Part shown: positions 59,852 through 64,000 of the stretch, piece by piece
Position numbering within the stretch: position 1 is the first letter of the stretch
Layout: every line of letters begins with the position of its first letter
Assembly: GCF_030285925.1 (NCBI RefSeq)
Contig: NZ_CP127251.1
Coordinates: 2,703,501-2,767,500, forward strand
DNA length: 64,000 nucleotides
Direction: 5' to 3'
Source of the DNA: Devosia sp. YIM 151766
GTDB lineage: Bacteria; Pseudomonadota; Alphaproteobacteria; Rhizobiales; Devosiaceae
Notes under the pieces: model-generated
What the model was told of the DNA's origin: nothing
Seen by the model: only the letters and a program-made list of their open reading frames with translations
Databases searched by the model: none
Position numbers and translations under genes: made by a program

Positions 59852-61057
59852 CTAACGTTTCAGCCGTTCGAGCAGCAAACCGGACACATATCCGTCAGCC
59901 GGCAGGCCAGCGCGCTGCTGATAGCTCATCACCGCCGCCCGCGTCCTCGGTCCGACCACCCCATCGGGGGATCCCGCATCGTAACCGGCGCGATTGAGCA
60001 GGGTCTGCGCCTCGGCCCGCTGCGCCTTGGTCAAGGAATAATCGCCGGCCGGCCAGGGCGTGGCGAAATCGCCGCCGCCGATGATGCGGTCGGCCAGATG
60101 ACCCACGGCCAGCGCGTAGCTGTCGGAATTATTGTAGCGCTTGATCACATCGAAATTGGGCAGCAGCAGGAAAGCCGGCCCCGCGGCCCCCGCGGGCAGA
60201 TAGAGCCGGGCCATGTCGCCGGCGCGGGGGAAGTCGCGGCCGGAGACGCGAGTGATGCCGAGGCGCTGCCATTGGCTGAGCGGCGCCTTGTCCAATTGCC
60301 GGGCGCCGGCAAAGTCGAAGTTTTGCGGCAGCTTGACCTCATAGCCCCAGGTCTCGCCCGGCCGCCAGCCGAAGCTCTTGAGGTAATTGGCGGTGGAGCC
60401 AAGGGCGTCGGGCACCGAATTCCAGATATCCTTCTTGCCATCGCCGTTATAATCGACGGCATAGCGCATGAAGCTCGATGGCATGAACTGGGTATGGCCC
60501 ATGGCCCCGGCCCAGGAGCCGACCATGGCATTGGGGCTGACATGCCCATCGGTGATGATGCGCAAAGCCGTCACCAGCTCATTGCGGAAGAAATCGGCGC
60601 GATAGCCATTCTGCGTCAGCGTCGCCAGGGCGTGGATAGTATTATTGCCGCCCATGAAACCGCCGAAATTGGTTTCCATGCCCCAGATGGCCAGCACGAT
60701 TTCCGGCTGCACCCCATAGCGCTGCTGCGCCCCGGCCAGGGTCTGCGCCCATTCTGCCCGCATCGCCCTGCCCTTATTGGCCTGGGCGCTGGTGACGCGC
60801 TTGTCGATATATTGCTGCACCGTCTGGGAGAATTCCGGCTGCGAGCGCGTCAGCTCGATCACCTGCGGAATGGGGCTATAGCTGGCAAAGGCCGCCTCGA
60901 AAGCCTGGCGGCTGACGCCGGCCCGCTCGGCCTCGGGCCAGAGCCCGCGCACGAAATCCGCGGTGCTGGCCTGGACGGCGACAATGGATGCCAGCGTCAG
61001 GGACGCGGCAAGGGCCAGCCGGGATAAGGCGACGGGGACGTTGAACGAAAGGGACAT
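59852..61057 (-). CDS. Lytic murein transglycosylase, MltB type
   Basis: 401 residues with a signal peptide (LALAASLTLASIVAVQAS). The catalytic Glu is in EIVLAIWGMETNFGGFMGGNNTIHALATL; VGSWAGAMGHTQFMPSSFMRYAVDYNGDGKKDIWNSVPDALGSTANYL is the lysozyme-like core. The last 65 residues form a peptidoglycan-binding domain (LLNRAGYDAGSPDGVVGPRTRAAVMSYQQRAGLPADGY). It cleaves glycan strands to anhydro-muropeptides. It stands alone on the minus strand. Confidence 0.92.
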   Translation of the reverse strand: MSLSFNVPVALSRLALAASLTLASIVAVQASTADFVRGLWPEAERAGVSRQAFEAAFASYSPIPQVIELTRSQPEFSQTVQQYIDKRVTSAQANKGRAMRAEWAQTLAGAQQRYGVQPEIVLAIWGMETNFGGFMGGNNTIHALATLTQNGYRADFFRNELVTALRIITDGHVSPNAMVGSWAGAMGHTQFMPSSFMRYAVDYNGDGKKDIWNSVPDALGSTANYLKSFGWRPGETWGYEVKLPQNFDFAGARQLDKAPLSQWQRLGITRVSGRDFPRAGDMARLYLPAGAAGPAFLLLPNFDVIKRYNNSDSYALAVGHLADRIIGGGDFATPWPAGDYSLTKAQRAEAQTLLNRAGYDAGSPDGVVGPRTRAAVMSYQQRAGLPADGYVSGLLLERLKR

Positions 61058-61337
61058 TTCGGCCTCGTGATACGCAAAGACTAAGTCACGTCATGCCGGC
61101 CCGCATGCCGACATGGTGGACGCCGCCGCCCCCACAGCGCGTATCTCTATTTTAACCGCTTCAATTAAGATCGCCTTAAGGCAAAGCTTGGCTGGCCTCG
61201 TTCACGATCACGAAAGCGTTGGGGCGCCGATATGGTTTCCCGGTGTCATCCCCTTGGGGGTGTTTAATAGCGGACACTTCGAACCAAGTTGTCCCACAGC
61301 GGTAGCCTCGCCCCCGCGCCGGCACCCCCACCCTCAA

Positions 61338-61360
61338 TCCCTCCCCTCAAGGGGGAGGGA
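61338..61360. repeat. C/G palindromic repeat in intergenic region
   Basis: TCCCTCCCCT (61338-61347) and AGGGGGAGGGA (61350-61360) form a near-perfect palindrome. The sequence is of the REP-like type seen many times in Hyphomicrobiales genomes. It is in the 420-bp gene-free interval 61058-61479, where nothing else was recognised. Confidence 0.55.
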
Positions 61361-61479
61361 GGCGCAGGAACCGCCGCCCCCTGTCGCCAAAGCAAGCTGC
61401 CGCCTCCGGAAGCGCTGGGACTTGTCACCACTCGGAGGAAGGCGCCAGCGGCCGGTGAAGGTGCCGGCAATCATGGTGC

Positions 61480-63627
61480 TCAATCGCCGCCTTCATCCGC
61501 ATTCCACGGTGCCGGCAGGCCCGGCACGTAGGAGACGCGCGGCGTTGGCTTGCGGATGTGCCGTTCGGCGAACAGCCGCCAGACGGTTTCGGAATAGAGC
61601 CGCCCCGCTCCCCATTGCTGGCCGGCCAGCGTCTTGATGCGGGCGCGCAGCTTCATCGAGGTCTGGGTGAAGGCCACCAGCACCGGCGGATCGAGATCGT
61701 CGAGAATGACAGTCTTGTGCTCGCTCTGCATCACCACCTCGAAAGCGTCGCGCATCGCCTGTTTCACTGCCTCGATGTCATTGTCATAGGCCACTTCCAC
61801 ATCGGCGACATAGAAGGAGAAGCCCCGCACCATATTGGAGACCTGATCCACCGAGGAAAACGGGATCAGGTGGATGGTGCCGCTCATGTCGCGGATGGTG
61901 ACCGAGCGGATCGTCAGTTTTTCCACCGTGCCGGAGCGGCCCGCCGCTTCGACCACGTCCCCCTCATTCATCACGTTTTCGAACTGGATGAAAATGCCGG
62001 TAATGATGTCCTGCACCAGCTTCTGCGCGCCGAAACCGATGGCAAGGCCGACCACGCCGGCGCCGGCGATCAGAGGGGCGATATTCACCCCGATCTGCGC
62101 CAGTGCCAGCATCAGCGCGAAAATGGCCAAAGCGACGGTGAAGGCATTCTTGAACAGATTGAGCAGGGTCTTTTCGCGCGCGGTGGCAACGCGCCCCACT
62201 TTGGGGCTGAGCCGATATTCGATCCACGAGGCCACCACCACATGCAGCACGATGGCCACGAGCAGGATCAGCGCCGCCGAAACGACGGAACCGGCCACGA
62301 GCAGGCCTTCCTCGCTGCTGAGCCAGCCGGCGAAGTCGAACAGCGCCCAGGCCTGTCCAATAGCCACCAGCACCCCGAAAATCACCACCCAGCGCACCAC
62401 TGCCATGACGCCGGGCACGAAGGCGCGCAGCCGCGTTTCCAGAAGCGGCAGCCGCTGCCGCACATCGTCGGGCAGGGTCAGCCCGGCGCTGACGAAGCGG
62501 CCGATAAAGGCGACGATCAAGGCGCCCACGGCAATGGCGATCAGCGATTGCAGGCTCGCGCCCAGCATGAAGGGCAGCGCCGTTTCCGGATTGGCGAACC
62601 ACACCACCAGCAGGGTGAGCAGGTAGGCAATGGCCAGCACATGCCAATGCTGCCCCAGAGCCGTCAGCGCCCGACCGATGCCGTCATTATTGCGCCGTGC
62701 GGAAATCCCGGCCAGCCAGGTGCGGACATCGTTCTTGCTTTGCAGCACGATGATGATGGCAATGGTGATGGCGGTGGCCATGGCCAGCACCTGCACGGCG
62801 CTGCCGGCGGCCCGCGAGACCACGCCATTGAGCATGGGCGTCACGAACAGGAAGGCATAGCCGACCAGCGAAATCAGCCGGGCCGTCCAGAAGGACCAAT
62901 AGGCGGCGCTTTCATCGCTTACCGGCAGCGGCCGCAGCGATGGCAGGCGCGGCGCCAGGGCCAGGCGGAAAACCAGCTTGCCGGCTTCGACCACGAGAAA
63001 GGCATTGAGCAGCAGCGACTGGTTGATGCCCATCTGGCCGCTGGGATTGACCCCGGTATTGAGCGCCAGCACATAGCCCAGTCCCCAGGCGATAACGATG
63101 CTGGCGGCGTCGATCAATCCGACCAGCAGCAGCGCGCCCAGCCAGCGCATCCCGCCCTTGCCCTGGGCATCGGCGGCGATGCGGCGGGTGAGCGCATGGG
63201 TCGCCAGGCGCAGCACGAAGAAGGAGCCGAACAGGCCGGCAATGACGATGCTGATATTGATCGCCAGATTGCGCAGCACTTCGCCATCGGCATTGAGCCC
63301 GCCAGTGAACACGTCCTGAAAATTGCCCAGCGCCTTGCCGAAAGAGCCCATGGTCGCCGAGGCCCCTTCGGCCACGCTGCGGGTATATTCGGCCAATTGC
63401 CGCGCAATGCTCAGCTGCGGCGCGGCCGGTTCGGCGGCGGCGTCGTCGACCGCCTCCGGCGCCGCCTGGCGCAGCCGCTCGATCAGATCGGCGCGGGCAT
63501 TATCGTCTTCCAGGATGCGGATCAGCTCCTCGGCCGGCGCCGGCTCGCTGGCCGCTTGCTGCGCCTGGGCGGGCGCGAGGAACAACAGGGCGGCGAGCAA
63601 CAGGAATAGAAAGCGCATCGATCTCAT
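61480..63627 (-). CDS. Large MscS-family mechanosensitive channel
   Basis: About 715 residues. ATG 63627 (MRSMRFLFLLLAALLFLAPAQAQ) gives a signal peptide; GTG 63648 adds seven residues. A 130-residue periplasmic part precedes about ten membrane segments. The MscS pore and beta domain are VVGLAIGFGAQKLVQDIITGIFIQFENVMNEGDVVEAAGRSGTVEKLTIRSVTIRDMSGTIHLIPFSSV, followed by the cytoplasmic cage (VADVEVAYDNDIEAVKQAM). It releases solutes on hypo-osmotic shock. The end of the gene lies close to the palindromic intergenic repeats. Confidence 0.9.
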   Translation of the reverse strand: MRSMRFLFLLLAALLFLAPAQAQQAASEPAPAEELIRILEDDNARADLIERLRQAAPEAVDDAAAEPAAPQLSIARQLAEYTRSVAEGASATMGSFGKALGNFQDVFTGGLNADGEVLRNLAINISIVIAGLFGSFFVLRLATHALTRRIAADAQGKGGMRWLGALLLVGLIDAASIVIAWGLGYVLALNTGVNPSGQMGINQSLLLNAFLVVEAGKLVFRLALAPRLPSLRPLPVSDESAAYWSFWTARLISLVGYAFLFVTPMLNGVVSRAAGSAVQVLAMATAITIAIIIVLQSKNDVRTWLAGISARRNNDGIGRALTALGQHWHVLAIAYLLTLLVVWFANPETALPFMLGASLQSLIAIAVGALIVAFIGRFVSAGLTLPDDVRQRLPLLETRLRAFVPGVMAVVRWVVIFGVLVAIGQAWALFDFAGWLSSEEGLLVAGSVVSAALILLVAIVLHVVVASWIEYRLSPKVGRVATAREKTLLNLFKNAFTVALAIFALMLALAQIGVNIAPLIAGAGVVGLAIGFGAQKLVQDIITGIFIQFENVMNEGDVVEAAGRSGTVEKLTIRSVTIRDMSGTIHLIPFSSVDQVSNMVRGFSFYVADVEVAYDNDIEAVKQAMRDAFEVVMQSEHKTVILDDLDPPVLVAFTQTSMKLRARIKTLAGQQWGAGRLYSETVWRLFAERHIRKPTPRVSYVPGLPAPWNADEGGD

Positions 63628-63799
63628 CGCGTTGGAACCATCGGCCACAGGATGCCCCCTGGCCGGATCAGGTCAACCCCGCTCGTGATGATGCGGTTGC
63701 ATGGAGATGCCGCAGCGCCGGCACGGACCGGTGGGGCAGATATGGATCAGGCCGGCGGCTTTGGTCCAACAATGCTCGTTTCAGACCGAATCCCCATAG

Positions 63800-63880
63800 A
63801 CCTCATCCTGAGCCTGTCGAAGGGCGAGGTCGGCAAATCCGGGCCCACGACCTCGTGGTTCGACAAGCTCACCATGAGGT
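63800..63880. repeat. Long palindromic intergenic repeat
   Basis: ACCTCATCCTGAGCCTGTCG begins the left arm (63800-63832), and the right arm (63848-63880) is its near reverse complement ending CTCACCATGAGGT. A further partial copy starts at 63989 and runs off the window. This looks like a dispersed extragenic palindromic element. The rest of 63649-64000 has no recognised gene. Confidence 0.75.
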
Positions 63881-64000
63881 CTCGGAGGGTTCAGGGAGAG
63901 TGACCGGCTCATGGGCGGTTTCGGCGATGAAGGCGGGAAATATGGGGAACCAGTCCGAGTCCATCGAATAGGCACCATCTCCCGCCGACCTCATCCTGAG

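Noticed and set aside
59837..61027. A 396-codon plus-strand open frame
   Set aside because: Antisense to the lytic transglycosylase gene with its catalytic Glu and peptidoglycan-binding domain.
61558..63609. A 683-codon plus-strand open frame, Gly/His/Gln-rich
   Set aside because: It is the complement of the MscS-family channel gene, which has clear membrane and pore motifs; a mirror frame in high-GC DNA.

Overview
The window is high-GC DNA from an alphaproteobacterium, most likely a member of the Hyphomicrobiales (a Devosia-like organism is my best guess). The basis is the style of the housekeeping genes at the right end (bacterioferritin pair, DUF599 protein, Tas-type aldo/keto reductase, MltB-type transglycosylase, large MscS channel), the dispersed palindromic repeats at 61.3 and 63.8 kb, and the Rhizobiales-type siphovirus genes. 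No rRNA, IS element or CRISPR array was seen.

Layout. 1-5.2 kb: chromosomal flank with small secreted proteins (two share an SGG-x-x-CC plus DVDGDG signature) and a LuxR-type regulator. 5.2-55.7 kb: a probable composite genomic island. An intact initiator tRNA-fMet gene (55,744-55,668, minus strand) and a broken copy of its 3' part (5,188-5,230) form a 43-bp perfect direct repeat. A tyrosine integrase lies just inside the left copy, and a near-identical 19-bp motif sits just inside each end (5,371 and 55,584), as expected for integrase arm sites of a reconstructed attP. 55.7-64 kb: ordinary chromosomal genes.

Inside the island are three blocks. (a) 7.0-18.0 kb is a surface-polysaccharide locus: two UDP-sugar dehydrogenases, a UDP-glucuronate-type epimerase, a Wzx flippase, an ATP-grasp enzyme, an EpsG-like polymerase and three GT4 glycosyltransferases. 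It shows mosaicism, including the stump of a second epimerase. (b) 18.1-46.7 kb is a nearly complete lambda-architecture siphovirus late region: early regulators with repeated GGGTGGC/GCCACCC sites, a candidate cos region whose core matches 11 of 12 bases of the lambda cohesive end, a ParB-methyltransferase, GpA terminase, portal, protease-capsid fusion, tail genes with a programmed -1 frameshift signal, GTA-like baseplate genes, an SGNH-hydrolase tail protein and a lysis cassette with nested spanins. No phage repressor, replication genes or private integrase are visible. (c) 46.7-55.6 kb is an accessory block: an agmatinase remnant fused to the phage end, a six-gene arsenic operon (arsR, two arsC types, acr3, arsH, a frameshifted MFS gene), a SulP transporter, an orphan betaine-binding protein and a cysteine hydrolase.

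How it may work together (inference): the island can change the cell surface, carries the remains of a phage whose tail protein bears an esterase-like domain suited to surface polysaccharide, and adds arsenic resistance. All start sites, families and boundaries were read by eye; no search was run.
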